Shown: positions 51,148 to 60,905 of the stretch, piece by piece | Layout of the letters: the number at the start of each line of letters is the position of its first letter | Position numbering within the stretch: the stretch's first letter is position 1 | From: Oceanospirillum sp964342385 | GTDB lineage: Bacteria; Pseudomonadota; Gammaproteobacteria; Pseudomonadales; Halomonadaceae | Assembly (NCBI GenBank): GCA_964342385.1 | Contig: CAYFGP010000006.1 | Span: forward strand, 47,294 to 111,293 | DNA: 64,000 nucleotides | Direction of reading: 5' to 3' | The notes under the pieces: generated by a model | Told to the model about the DNA's origin: nothing | Seen by the model: the letters and a program-made list of their open reading frames with translations, nothing else | Database searches by the model: none | Translations under genes and position numbers: made by a program

Positions 51148-54100
51148 TTAGTGATGGCTATTCAATGCACTTTTAGCTCGCTTAAATAATGGCGTATCTC
51201 TACCTTGATCAATTTCTGCCAGAACAGATTTCAGCTGATTATCAGCTTCCTGTGCAAAACTCGACGCTCCTGCACATTCAAGCCAATGGGTTGCAATATC
51301 AAGCTTTAGCCAGCTCGCTTTCATAGTGTAGGCCCGCTCAAAACCTTGCTTAAAGTAATGATTAATTTCTTCAGTATACTGCCCTGATTGGTTATACGTA
51401 TAGCAAGCCAAAGATCGCTGCAGTAAAGGCACCACACCAGGCTGCCCCATTTCCTCACATCTATTAATCATCGTATTAATTAAACCAGAAATTTCGTCAT
51501 ACCTTTCCGCTGGCATTAACTCAAATAACATCGGCCAATAAAAAGTACTACTACCTGCAGTGTTTTCGTCATGCCACAACTGGAATAAGAAAGGCTCCAT
51601 AAAGTCTGTTTTTTGTACTGCCCAGTCATAAATCGCAACAATCCATCCTTCCAGCCATTGTGGATCTCTTTTGCCCTTAATTTCCAGTGCATAACTCTGA
51701 GTCAAAGCTTCAGCTTTCTTTCGATCATGACATTGGTAAGCCAACATGGCCCAGAAAACCACTGAGCCGTCTATCGACATAGCACAACCGGTTTTTTCCG
51801 CCCATACTTTAGCAGCTGCTGCACTTTGTTCTGCCTGATCAATTTTCCCTTTAAAAGACAGAATATGGCTTAGAATAAACAAAGCTTGGCTCTTGGGTTC
51901 TACACCATAGTTTTGCCACAACTGGGTATCGCTATTGTCGTCGTATAATGCCACAGCTCTGTTACAACATATTTCAGCTTGATGTAAGTCAGCCATGAAT
52001 TGATAGGTTTGCCCCAACAATGGAAGAATCAATAACTGCTCAAGTCGATTTGATCGGGCCATCGCATTTTGAAGCAGACTATTACCCAGCGTTAATGCTT
52101 TCTTGCAATGACCGCTAAAGTGCAACCTTTGGTACTCTCCCCACTGCTCTAGAAAGCCCTCATCTACACTTTCTTGCTGCTCTTTCCCATCCTCTACCGG
52201 TTTTAGTTCGGATACTCGCTTTTGCAGGGTCAGCAATTGCTCACTGCCCAGACCATAAAGCGCCATATAAGAGGAAAATACGGTTTCACTGAGCTGCAAT
52301 TCATATGAATTGTTTTCTGGCTCACTGATGTGATCAATCCAGGTCATCGCTTGATGATACATTTCAACGGCCTCTGAATAGGCGCATCTGATACTGGCTT
52401 GCTGAGTTGCTTTAATCCCCATATCTGCAGCACTTGACCATTGCTCTGCTCGACTATAATGCTGAGCTAAAACAAAAGGCTGCTGCTTTGCCAAACCTGG
52501 AAAGTGTTGTGCAATCGCTTTAGCGATCTGGCTGTGGAATGCTTTTCTTGCGGCTCCATTCAGGCTGTCGTAGGCCGTATCTCTTATTAGGGCATGGCTA
52601 AACAGATAGCTATCACCGTTCACCTTACGCTGGCGGATAATAAGCTCTGCCTCAAGCAGCTCATTGAGATCGCTTTGAATCATCTCTTCATCATAATCTG
52701 AAGCGGCAACCAACAGCTTGTAATCAAACTCACGCCCTATCGCTGCAGCTAACTGTGCTGTTTCTTTGGCGTATACCAAACCATCCAACTTCTGCTGTAG
52801 CGAATCACGTAGGCTATTCGGTATTTCCTGTAACTTCTCAGGACTCACGAAGTCGAATATACCGTTCAGTTTTTGCACCCACTCTTTTTGCACCAGCATA
52901 TCCACTAATTCTTCAATAAATAGAGGGATACCATCGGTACGGGCTACGAGTAGGTCTAACAATCGGGTGGCAACATCCTGTTGGTCAAACAGCGCTTGAA
53001 TAAACTGCTTACAATCCTCTTGCGCTAACTTGTCTAACTTGAGGCTGATAACAATGTTTCGAACGGTTTCTTTGGAGGAGGCTTCGATGGCGCCTAATAA
53101 CGCCCCAGGTAGTGTTTCTCGGGAGGTGATAACGAGACGATGGGATGAGTTTTTCAGATCCAACACAAACTGCGCAATAAACTCCAGGGTTGTTGGATCA
53201 GCCCAATGCAAATCTTCAAAAACAAAGAGTTTTTTCTCTCTGGCCGTTTTATCACTATGAAGCAAGATGATGCTTAATGCATTAAACAAAGCCCGTTTCT
53301 GAGCCTCTGGAGATAGCGCAGAAGGCTCAATAGCCTCTGGCAATGGGATATCCAACCAAGCCAGTAGAATCGGTAGAGCCTCACTGAGCCTCTCGGAATA
53401 CGCCTTATCATATTGCTCTGGTAACTGCTGCAATAAGGTTATGGTCTGCGCTTGCGTTAAGGCACTTAAGGTAAGCTGGTACTTCAGTAGGTTAATAATG
53501 GGATAGAGTGCATTATTGCGCTGCTCTGGCAAACATTGAGCAACGTAGTGCTGGTAATCATATGCTTTATCTCTCAACTCAAACATCAGTCGAGACTTAC
53601 CAACCCCCGCTTCACCATAAAGATGCAATGTCGCAGGAGGCTTATTGCTTAACCCATTACCCTCCGCTAATTTTGTTTGCGGCCGAATAAAATCCAATAG
53701 CAGAGATAGCTCTTTCGCCCGCCCCACAAAAGCGTGATTGCGCCGCTGCCCACGTAGAAAGCCAAAAGCCTCAACCTGTCGTTCTGCCATAAGGCGAAAT
53801 AAAGTGGTTGGATATGCGTTCATACCCAGAGGCATTACTTGATCGGTTTCAAACTCGATATAGGCTTCCAGCGCTTTTCTGGAACTTTCACTGCATAAAA
53901 CCTGATTTTTATCCGCTATGCGAGATAGCTCCAAGGCAATATTGGGCGTATCGCCTTCAGGGGTTGCATCCGCAAAACTGGTCACCACCCCTGTATGCAT
54001 GCCGATGTGAGCATATATTTGTATCCCCTGCTGAAGCTTTAGCAGGGCATTACGCTTACTCAACCCACTGATCATATCCAATACGGCGCGGGCAGCCAGT

Positions 54101-55296
54101 CGTGTATCATTTTCACTGGCTGCAGGATAGCCAAAATAGAATAACAAGCTGTCAGCCAGCGTATTTACATGGTGTGCACCATAGCGCAAAGCAATATCTA
54201 CACACTGGCTCTTCTGATCACGATGCAGTGCATCTATCACTTCAGGGTCGATTGTACTTGCGAGCACTTTCCTAGGTTGTAAGCGCACGGCTAACACTGT
54301 GATCTGCTTACGTTCAGTCAAAACAGTCGAAACCTTAGTATGACTGTTGAGTAAGGTATCCAACTCACCGGGTTTAGCATTGTCTTCTGAGGACTCAGCA
54401 GAAAAACTCCCAACCAAACTGGAAAAGTTAAGCTGATGCAGTTCCTTATACAGCTCTTTGGCCGTTATTGTGCGCTCATGTACTTTCTTCTGTAACGCCC
54501 GGCGCAACACCGCTGCAACAGGATGCCCTATCAGTGCATTTGGTAAGGGAACATTGGATTGACTCAGCTGCTTATGAAAAACAGAGGCCAGGGTTGAACC
54601 AGAAACGGCAGGCCTGCCGGTCAAACACTCAATAAAAACTAAGGCCCAGACAAAGATATCTGTTTTTACGGTGGGGGGTTCCCCTCGGAGCTGTTCGGGG
54701 GCACTGTATGAAGGGGTACCTAAGGTTTCACGGGTCAGGGTAAGGCTCTTGTAATCCTGCTGACGAGCTTCACTGGCTAAAGTACTGATACCAAAATCAA
54801 GCACTTTGGCATGAACCCCGGTCCCTGTCTTAACCAACATAATATTCGCAGGTTTAATATCTCTGTGAATCACCCCTTGTTCGTGAGCATGAGCTAAGGC
54901 ATCCAGAACCTGCTCCATCACTTCAGCTGTTTCCAGAGGAGATAGAGCACCGGATTCCTGCAAAACTTCTTTTAAGTTCTTCCCTTCAACATACTCAAAT
55001 ACAGCATAAAGCAGATGATTACTGCAGCATCCTTTATCCAGTAAACGCACAATATTAGGGTGCTGCAGACGACCACTTAACTCGGCCTCACGTTCAAAGC
55101 GCTCTACGTAGCGCAACCTTTTTGCGCCATCAAGATCTGGATCAACTGCCAGAAATTTTATCGCGACAGTCTGCCCTGTACTTAATTGCTTTGCCCGATA
55201 AACGAAGCCAAATCCACCCTCACCAATTTTGTCCTCAAGCTCGTAAGCTGTTGAATTAAAATGCTGAATAATGTTATCTGCAGAAACGCTTACCAT
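51148..55296 (-). CDS. TOMM-system kinase/cyclase/ATPase fusion protein 2
   Basis: This 1382-aa paralogue of the preceding protein is clearly homologous across kinase, cyclase-like and STAND regions. It has a canonical kinase (GEGGFGFV, Lys47, HRDIKPAN, DFG), the same missing first cyclase Asp (LAVRLQPRKV), TLADSLLFYFG (here the second metal Asp position is also altered to LAD), P-loop GEAGVGKSR and Walker B VFEDLHWAD. The C-terminal part has TPR-like helices of different sequence. It is upstream of paralogue 1 on the same strand and may transmit a signal that controls or modifies the RiPP pathway. Substrates are unknown. Confidence 0.88.
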   Translation of the reverse strand: MVSVSADNIIQHFNSTAYELEDKIGEGGFGFVYRAKQLSTGQTVAIKFLAVDPDLDGAKRLRYVERFEREAELSGRLQHPNIVRLLDKGCCSNHLLYAVFEYVEGKNLKEVLQESGALSPLETAEVMEQVLDALAHAHEQGVIHRDIKPANIMLVKTGTGVHAKVLDFGISTLASEARQQDYKSLTLTRETLGTPSYSAPEQLRGEPPTVKTDIFVWALVFIECLTGRPAVSGSTLASVFHKQLSQSNVPLPNALIGHPVAAVLRRALQKKVHERTITAKELYKELHQLNFSSLVGSFSAESSEDNAKPGELDTLLNSHTKVSTVLTERKQITVLAVRLQPRKVLASTIDPEVIDALHRDQKSQCVDIALRYGAHHVNTLADSLLFYFGYPAASENDTRLAARAVLDMISGLSKRNALLKLQQGIQIYAHIGMHTGVVTSFADATPEGDTPNIALELSRIADKNQVLCSESSRKALEAYIEFETDQVMPLGMNAYPTTLFRLMAERQVEAFGFLRGQRRNHAFVGRAKELSLLLDFIRPQTKLAEGNGLSNKPPATLHLYGEAGVGKSRLMFELRDKAYDYQHYVAQCLPEQRNNALYPIINLLKYQLTLSALTQAQTITLLQQLPEQYDKAYSERLSEALPILLAWLDIPLPEAIEPSALSPEAQKRALFNALSIILLHSDKTAREKKLFVFEDLHWADPTTLEFIAQFVLDLKNSSHRLVITSRETLPGALLGAIEASSKETVRNIVISLKLDKLAQEDCKQFIQALFDQQDVATRLLDLLVARTDGIPLFIEELVDMLVQKEWVQKLNGIFDFVSPEKLQEIPNSLRDSLQQKLDGLVYAKETAQLAAAIGREFDYKLLVAASDYDEEMIQSDLNELLEAELIIRQRKVNGDSYLFSHALIRDTAYDSLNGAARKAFHSQIAKAIAQHFPGLAKQQPFVLAQHYSRAEQWSSAADMGIKATQQASIRCAYSEAVEMYHQAMTWIDHISEPENNSYELQLSETVFSSYMALYGLGSEQLLTLQKRVSELKPVEDGKEQQESVDEGFLEQWGEYQRLHFSGHCKKALTLGNSLLQNAMARSNRLEQLLILPLLGQTYQFMADLHQAEICCNRAVALYDDNSDTQLWQNYGVEPKSQALFILSHILSFKGKIDQAEQSAAAAKVWAEKTGCAMSIDGSVVFWAMLAYQCHDRKKAEALTQSYALEIKGKRDPQWLEGWIVAIYDWAVQKTDFMEPFLFQLWHDENTAGSSTFYWPMLFELMPAERYDEISGLINTMINRCEEMGQPGVVPLLQRSLACYTYNQSGQYTEEINHYFKQGFERAYTMKASWLKLDIATHWLECAGASSFAQEADNQLKSVLAEIDQGRDTPLFKRAKSALNSHH

Positions 55297-55577
55297 GTAC
55301 TCTCAACCTTATTCAAATTCATCTGCTTAGAGACTGCTTTTATTTATTTTGGACTGGGCTAAAGCAATTCAAATACAAAATTATGCAACTAACGCGACAA
55401 TAAGCCTTATATTACAGAGCAATAAAAACAAGTGAAACATTTTGTAACACAAAGAATAAATGATTTGATTGGTATCACTATCTTGAAAGACTGCCCTAAA
55501 ATTCTGCGTTATTAGGAGGTTTAGAGGATCGCTAATGATATGAGCCCCAACACTCTATTGACGTGCTGCTATACCCC

Positions 55578-56702
55578 CTATCCATTAGCCTCTAGCAAGT
55601 TATCAACCTCATAACGATTGCGACCACTACGTTTGGCTCGATACAGGGCTTGATCGGCTTTATGATAAAAAGACTCTTCATCATCATCCTTATACGCTGC
55701 CACACCAATACTGACCGTGACATAATCCGCTACGGCTGAGTCAGGGTGATCAATATGCAACTCAGACAACGCCTGCACGATTCTCTCTGACAGTTGAGCC
55801 GCTTGCTTGCTATTACTACCCGGCAGGATAAGCGCGAACTCTTCACCACCAATACGCGCGACGGTATCAACGGCTCTCTGGGCCTGTCCGGTAAGCACTT
55901 TAGCCAGCTCTCTTAAACACATGTCTCCGGCTGGATGACCTTTACTGTCGTTAAATTGCTTAAAAAAATCCACATCAACGATCACCAGAGAAAGCGGCGT
56001 ATGAAAGCGATCTGTATGGTTCAATTCATCTTTCAGGGCTTTATTAAAACCTTTTCGATTTGATAACCCCGTTAGTTCATCGGTATAACTCATAGCTCTA
56101 AGGGAATCGATAAGGCGTTCGTTTTCTGCTTGGAGTTTTAGGCTAAACAGGTATTGGCGACGCAGTGTGAAAATTAACAATAAAACCAGCAGGGGCAGCT
56201 TCACTATGGCAAGAAACTGATCGATGGGTCCAAGAAAGGGATCTGATAGCATCAGGTAACTATAACCTGCCAGTAAAACCAGCTGTGACACCAGCATTAG
56301 ACTTAGTCGGCTATACCAAGCCAGTAATAGGCTAAAAAATCCGATCAAAAGAATTTTCTCGGCAACACCTCTATCCTGCCATAACGCTAAAACGGCGTAA
56401 GCGGTTGCGATCCAACATAAGGTTAACAATAAAGCTGAGCCTAACCAGGCGGGTTTGCGATACTGCTCTTTGAGCATGCCCACTGCGGTAGCATAAAATC
56501 CGGTTAATAATGCTATTTGAGGAAGGAAGTGCCATAGCAGCACACTATCATCAGGTACAGAGCCCAACAGATAGTAACTATAAACTAGCTGTATCAACAG
56601 GCTTGAAGCCAGTGCCCAGATAAAGCCGTATTTGAGTGTTTTGCCTGCCAGAACATCTGACAGGCTGGAATGAGGAGTGGAGCTCAGTGTTAGGTTAGCC
56701 AC
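55578..56702 (-). CDS. Membrane diguanylate cyclase 1 (GGEEF)
   Basis: This 374-aa protein has about six N-terminal membrane helices (to residue ~190) and a GGDEF domain with active site GGEEF. The inhibitory I-site RxxD (RAVD) lies five residues upstream. It should make cyclic di-GMP from GTP with product inhibition. I start at GTG 56702 because AGGAGG lies 8 nt before it; the longer frame starts inside that Shine-Dalgarno. A paralogue follows upstream at 57064. Confidence 0.92.
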   Translation of the reverse strand: MANLTLSSTPHSSLSDVLAGKTLKYGFIWALASSLLIQLVYSYYLLGSVPDDSVLLWHFLPQIALLTGFYATAVGMLKEQYRKPAWLGSALLLTLCWIATAYAVLALWQDRGVAEKILLIGFFSLLLAWYSRLSLMLVSQLVLLAGYSYLMLSDPFLGPIDQFLAIVKLPLLVLLLIFTLRRQYLFSLKLQAENERLIDSLRAMSYTDELTGLSNRKGFNKALKDELNHTDRFHTPLSLVIVDVDFFKQFNDSKGHPAGDMCLRELAKVLTGQAQRAVDTVARIGGEEFALILPGSNSKQAAQLSERIVQALSELHIDHPDSAVADYVTVSIGVAAYKDDDEESFYHKADQALYRAKRSGRNRYEVDNLLEANG

Positions 56703-56851
56703 AACATCCACCTCCTAGGACGGATATTAATAAGTATGCGACGGATATTAATAAGCTCTCAATAAAATAAATCACGCCTGAACGAAGGTCTTTCTGTAAC
56801 AATCGCACTATCCTTCCGCCAACGGCTAGAGAACAAAGCATATTGTTAAGA

Positions 56852-56932
56852 ACTCACACAAAAGTTTCTCTTTAGAAATGGCTTCATGCTTCAGCCATTG
56901 GTCAAAAAATATCGAAATACTTTTGTGTAAGT
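56852..56932. repeat. 81-nt palindromic interspersed repeat, copy 2
   Basis: The reverse complement of this segment matches 7961-8042 with few changes; the ends are ACTCACACAAAAG and CTTTTGTGTAAGT. It lies in the 361-nt gap between the two diguanylate cyclase genes. The rest of the gap holds no gene. Confidence 0.75.
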
Positions 56933-57063
56933 ATGTATAGAGAGGCTTTGTGCGAACACTTCTGTCAGAACAATACTTGAACAGTATAGTCACAAAACCT
57001 CAGCTCAGAGGCTGAAATACCCTCTCTATTGTCTGGAGCTTTTCTTATGGTCGCTCCATAGAC

Positions 57064-58185
57064 TTAGATCGTTTGATTAAATACAGCATATTGATTAGAT
57101 CCACGCCCTTTAGCTTGCTTTAAAGCCTGCCCCGCCTTTCGATACAGAGACTCTGGCGTATCTTTATTGTGGACCGCCACACCATAGCTAAAGCTAAGTT
57201 TCTTACCCAAACCAGGATTTACAATCGCTTTTTGCTTTAAGGCTTTTTGTACTTTGTCCACCAACATCTCAGCCTGATGCCGATCACAGCCCGGTAATAT
57301 CATGGAAAACTCATCACCACCGGTACGGGCGACAAAATCCACAGAACGCTTTGCTTGGCTGGGTAAAAACTGAGCCAACTTTTTCAAACAGGCATTGCCC
57401 GCCTGATAGTCCAGCGCATCGTTGTAGTCTTTAAAGTGATCCACATTTACGACGACAAGAGATAATGGGGTATGAAAACGATTAGAGAGATTCATGGCAT
57501 TATCCAATACCTCATCAAAACCTTTACGGTTGGCGATCCCTGTCATCTCATCGGTATGATTAATAATTCTAATTTTTTCAGCAAAAGAGACATTCTGTTG
57601 ATTTTTATTCTGAGCCAAACGAAAGAGGCTTTTGAGGGTAAAGATCATAACGACAACCAGTGCAGGAAACATCAGCACGGATAACGTCTGATCTAACAGG
57701 GAAAGATTGGGGTCATTAAACACAAAGACGATATAGGCCAATACCAACTGCGGCAGAGAGATGATCATCAGTCGGGTACGGGCAAAAAACGCCAGCGTTA
57801 AACTGAAAAAACCGACAATCAGAAACTTTTCAGCAACATAGTAAATTTGCCAGATTTCGTAGACATACCAAGCGGTCATCAACCAGCTAAGAGAGGTCAA
57901 AAATGCACCGACCACTCCGGTAAATTCACCATGATGCCCTCTTGTATGCTCCATACGAAACAAGATAGCAGCAATCAACAATGCAACAGCCGGGGACCAC
58001 AGTGCAAAGCCCGGGGCATAAACACCCACACCAGGGGTCGTAAGGAAAAAGAAGCCGTAGCACAATAAGGCCAATACACCAGAGGCTACAGCCCAGATAA
58101 AGCCGTAGGTGAGCACCCGATGCATTAAATTACTGGAAAAGCGTACTTCAGGTTCATTAACTGCAGTCAGTAGTTGTGTAGGCAA
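57064..58185 (-). CDS. Membrane diguanylate cyclase 2 (GGDEF)
   Basis: This ~373-aa paralogue of cyclase 1 has six membrane helices (MASE-like, unassigned) and a catalytic GGDEF with I-site RSVD five residues before it. I place the start at TTG 58185 behind AGAGG; an upstream TTG at 58206 has no Shine-Dalgarno. The pair probably arose by duplication and responds to unknown membrane signals. Confidence 0.9.
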   Translation of the reverse strand: MPTQLLTAVNEPEVRFSSNLMHRVLTYGFIWAVASGVLALLCYGFFFLTTPGVGVYAPGFALWSPAVALLIAAILFRMEHTRGHHGEFTGVVGAFLTSLSWLMTAWYVYEIWQIYYVAEKFLIVGFFSLTLAFFARTRLMIISLPQLVLAYIVFVFNDPNLSLLDQTLSVLMFPALVVVMIFTLKSLFRLAQNKNQQNVSFAEKIRIINHTDEMTGIANRKGFDEVLDNAMNLSNRFHTPLSLVVVNVDHFKDYNDALDYQAGNACLKKLAQFLPSQAKRSVDFVARTGGDEFSMILPGCDRHQAEMLVDKVQKALKQKAIVNPGLGKKLSFSYGVAVHNKDTPESLYRKAGQALKQAKGRGSNQYAVFNQTI

Positions 58186-58239
58186 AATAAGGCCTCTTGG
58201 ATTCAAGTAACAAGTGCAATCCAGTTTACAACAATAAGT

Positions 58240-59163
58240 TTAGCTTGGATCTTGGAAAACCTGATCGATTGATTCCGCCAATAATATGTTCGCCGCCCAC
58301 AGATTTAATTGATGGGTACCAGCCTGCGCAAGCTTAGTTTCAACCCAGGCAGGCAGGGGAGAAAATTTAAGGACTAATAACTGTAACAAGATTTCAGCTT
58401 TGCCCTCTAAATGCCCTTCTTCACGCCCTTCCTCTTTAGCATCTTTGAGCAAGCTGGCCTCGTCATGTAGCGCTCTTTCACGCACAAATGCCAAGCGACG
58501 AGTTTCATCATCCGCACTCAGGCTTTTCACTTTTTCCAGCGCTTCTTGTACTGGTGGATAGGCGATACCAGCCATCGTTACTTCCTCATGCCAATGTTCA
58601 AAAAAGGTGATCCATGCGGAGAGCTCTTCTTTTGCTAATCCTAAGCGATCTGCTTTGGGTAATTCTATCAGGTTCAGTTGTAGCTCGTGGCCTAGGATTA
58701 CTTCCGGCTGAACTCGATCTCTCATCTCAAAGCACCAAACCGCTTGGTCATAATGCATGGGTTGATCAAAGAGTTCAAAATCAAGCAGGTGAATGCCAAT
58801 TGCAGGCTTCAGGCTCTGATAATCTTCGCCACCGGCTAACTGCTGCATAAGGATACGCGAAAGATAGTAAGCACTACGGGAGCTCCAAGCCTTATATTTT
58901 CTCACCTGCATCTCTACATTATAGCTTGTACCCTCGATATCCTGAGCAAACAGATCCAGCACAATATATTTTCCCGTTAGCTCCTGAGGATCAATAGTAG
59001 GGTTCAACACTTCTAATTCAGTGACCTTAGGTTGATCACTTCGGACAGCGTTAATTAGATGACAGAGTAAATCGGGAGCCTCAGAAAAGATCCTTTTAAA
59101 GACGAAATCATTTTTCGGATCTAAGAGGTTTTTCGAATGGGATAGATTATTAGTATTTTGCAT
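58240..59163 (-). CDS. Rpn family recombination-promoting nuclease / PD-(D/E)XK transposase-like protein
   Basis: This 307-aa protein opens with LLDPKNDFVFKRIFSEAPDLL, the signature of the Rpn/PDDEXK-transposase family (YhgA-like). The nuclease core includes LDLFAQDIEGTSYNVEMQVRKY with the Asp...Glu-x-Gln residues. Members promote RecA-independent recombination and are often carried on or near mobile DNA. No terminal inverted repeats are visible. GGAAGTGTT precedes the ATG. Confidence 0.85.
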   Translation of the reverse strand: MQNTNNLSHSKNLLDPKNDFVFKRIFSEAPDLLCHLINAVRSDQPKVTELEVLNPTIDPQELTGKYIVLDLFAQDIEGTSYNVEMQVRKYKAWSSRSAYYLSRILMQQLAGGEDYQSLKPAIGIHLLDFELFDQPMHYDQAVWCFEMRDRVQPEVILGHELQLNLIELPKADRLGLAKEELSAWITFFEHWHEEVTMAGIAYPPVQEALEKVKSLSADDETRRLAFVRERALHDEASLLKDAKEEGREEGHLEGKAEILLQLLVLKFSPLPAWVETKLAQAGTHQLNLWAANILLAESIDQVFQDPS

Positions 59164-59588
59164 AACACTTCCTTGTAGTTCATTCCTGATAACTACAAAG
59201 TAGTGCCTATCGACTGACCTGCCATACTTAACAGCTGAGTTAGATCAATCTCTATTGAAAAACTGGCTGCCGCTAATCAGGGCTTTCTTTTATAGATGGG
59301 CTTGCTGGCCTTACCGAGCAAATAAAAAAACCGGCCTTCGCAAAAAGGCCGGTACTTCAAGTGAAGTCATATAAGTGTGCAGGTGCCATATGAGTGCCTG
59401 GGCTCAGCAGATAAATCCAGGCATGGCTGGAAGTGCAGGCTCAATACACTTCCGATTCAAACGCCTCTGGATTACAGGCGCTGAAACTTACTGCATCTGT
59501 CAGAAACCGTACTAGGGGTTAGCAGTTCCTGACAGATACGGGCTAAGCGCTTTAGGACAAGCGCTTAACACTCCAACAACGTCAGTGA
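59164..59588. other. Intergenic region downstream of fadA
   Basis: About 425 nt with two hairpins besides the terminator at 59324. ATCTGTCAG/CTGACAGAT (around 59494-59539) has a 25-nt loop, and AAGCGCTT repeats flank 59546-59569. No gene seen. Confidence 0.4.
59324..59353 (-). terminator. Terminator of the fadBA operon
   Basis: CCGGCCTT-CGCAAA-AAGGCCGG is an 8-bp GC-rich stem; the minus-strand side is followed by TTTTTTTATTT. Confidence 0.85.
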
Positions 59589-60764
59589 TTACAGACGCTC
59601 AAAGACAGTGGCTACACCCTGGCCCATACCGATACACATGGTCGCCAGACCCAGAGTACCGCCACGCTGCTCCATTACATTCAGCAGAGTGGTAGAGATA
59701 CGAGTACCGGAACAACCCAGTGGGTGACCCAGTGCAATCGCGCCACCGTTCAGGTTGACCTTGTCATCCACCTTGTCCAGCAGCCCCAGATCTTTCAGCA
59801 CAGGGATCGCCTGTGCCGCAAAGGCTTCGTTCAGCTCAACAAAGTCCATATCATCGATGGTCAGACCCGCAGCTTTCAGTGCTTTCTGAGAAGCCGGTAC
59901 CGGACCGTAACCCATGATAGAAGGATCACAACCCGCAACGCCCATAGACAGAATCTTAGCGATTGGCTTCAGACCCAGGGCCTGAGCACGCTCAGCAGAC
60001 ATTACCATCATGCCGGATGCACCGACGGACAGTGCAGAAGACTGACCCGCAGTTACCGTACCGCTGCGTGGATCAAATACCGGACGCAGCTGCGCCAGGC
60101 TTTCCATAGAGGTTTCAGGACGGATTACTTCGTCATAATTGATCAGTTTTACAAAACCGTTTTCATCATGGCCTTGTACACCAATGATCTCTTTCTCAAA
60201 ACGACCAGATTGAGAAGCTTCGTGGGCCAGACGGTGAGAACGAACACCCAGCGCATCCTGGTCTTCACGGCTGACACCGTGCATCTTACCCAGCAGTTCT
60301 GCGGTCAGGCCCATCATCATGGCTGCTTTTGCCGCATACTTGGAGGCAGATGGATTCACATCAACACCGTGCATCATATCGACGTGGCCCATGTGCTCAA
60401 CACCACCGACCATATAGACATCGCCCAGACCGGCCTGGATGTTGGCTACTGCGATATGCAGTGCAGACATAGAGGAACCACACAGACGGTTAACGGTTTG
60501 CGCCGGTACAGTCTTAGGGATACGGGTCAGGATAGAAGCGTTACGGGCTACATCATAACCCTGCTCCAGGGTCTGGTTTACACAACCCCAGATGATGTCA
60601 TCAATCTCAACCGGATCGATGCCCGTGTTACGGTCCAGCAGACCTTCCATTACTGCGGCAGACAGCTCTTCTGCACGCACGTTACGGAAAGCACCGTTTT
60701 TCGCTTTAGCCATGGCACTACGCGCGCCATCTACAATTACTGCATCACGAGGATTCAGGCTCAT
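59589..60764 (-). CDS. fadA: 3-ketoacyl-CoA thiolase FadA (beta subunit of fatty-acid oxidation complex)
   Basis: This 391-aa thiolase cleaves 3-ketoacyl-CoA to acetyl-CoA in beta-oxidation. It has the nucleophile motif VNRLCGSSMSALHIA, NEAFAAQAIPV, the GHPLGCSGTRI loop and the C-terminal CIGMGQG with the acid/base Cys. ATG 60764 follows AGGAG by 6 nt. It is downstream of fadB with a 141-nt gap, and the two form the FadB2A2 complex. Confidence 0.96.
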   Translation of the reverse strand: MSLNPRDAVIVDGARSAMAKAKNGAFRNVRAEELSAAVMEGLLDRNTGIDPVEIDDIIWGCVNQTLEQGYDVARNASILTRIPKTVPAQTVNRLCGSSMSALHIAVANIQAGLGDVYMVGGVEHMGHVDMMHGVDVNPSASKYAAKAAMMMGLTAELLGKMHGVSREDQDALGVRSHRLAHEASQSGRFEKEIIGVQGHDENGFVKLINYDEVIRPETSMESLAQLRPVFDPRSGTVTAGQSSALSVGASGMMVMSAERAQALGLKPIAKILSMGVAGCDPSIMGYGPVPASQKALKAAGLTIDDMDFVELNEAFAAQAIPVLKDLGLLDKVDDKVNLNGGAIALGHPLGCSGTRISTTLLNVMEQRGGTLGLATMCIGMGQGVATVFERL

Positions 60765-60905
60765 GATCAACTCCTAAAATTCTGTTCTCGGGCAGGCTCT
60801 GGCCTGCTTCTGGCTTATCAGGTGCGCTCTTTCGTCTGCTTCAGAAGAAAGAGCGTCTTACCCATTCAGGCGTATCGGCTTGTTTTACAAACTTACCGGC
60901 TAGGC

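Noticed and set aside
58240..59163. Rpn-family gene as evidence for an insertion sequence
   Set aside because: I found no terminal inverted repeats or target-site duplications around it, so I annotate it only as a gene.
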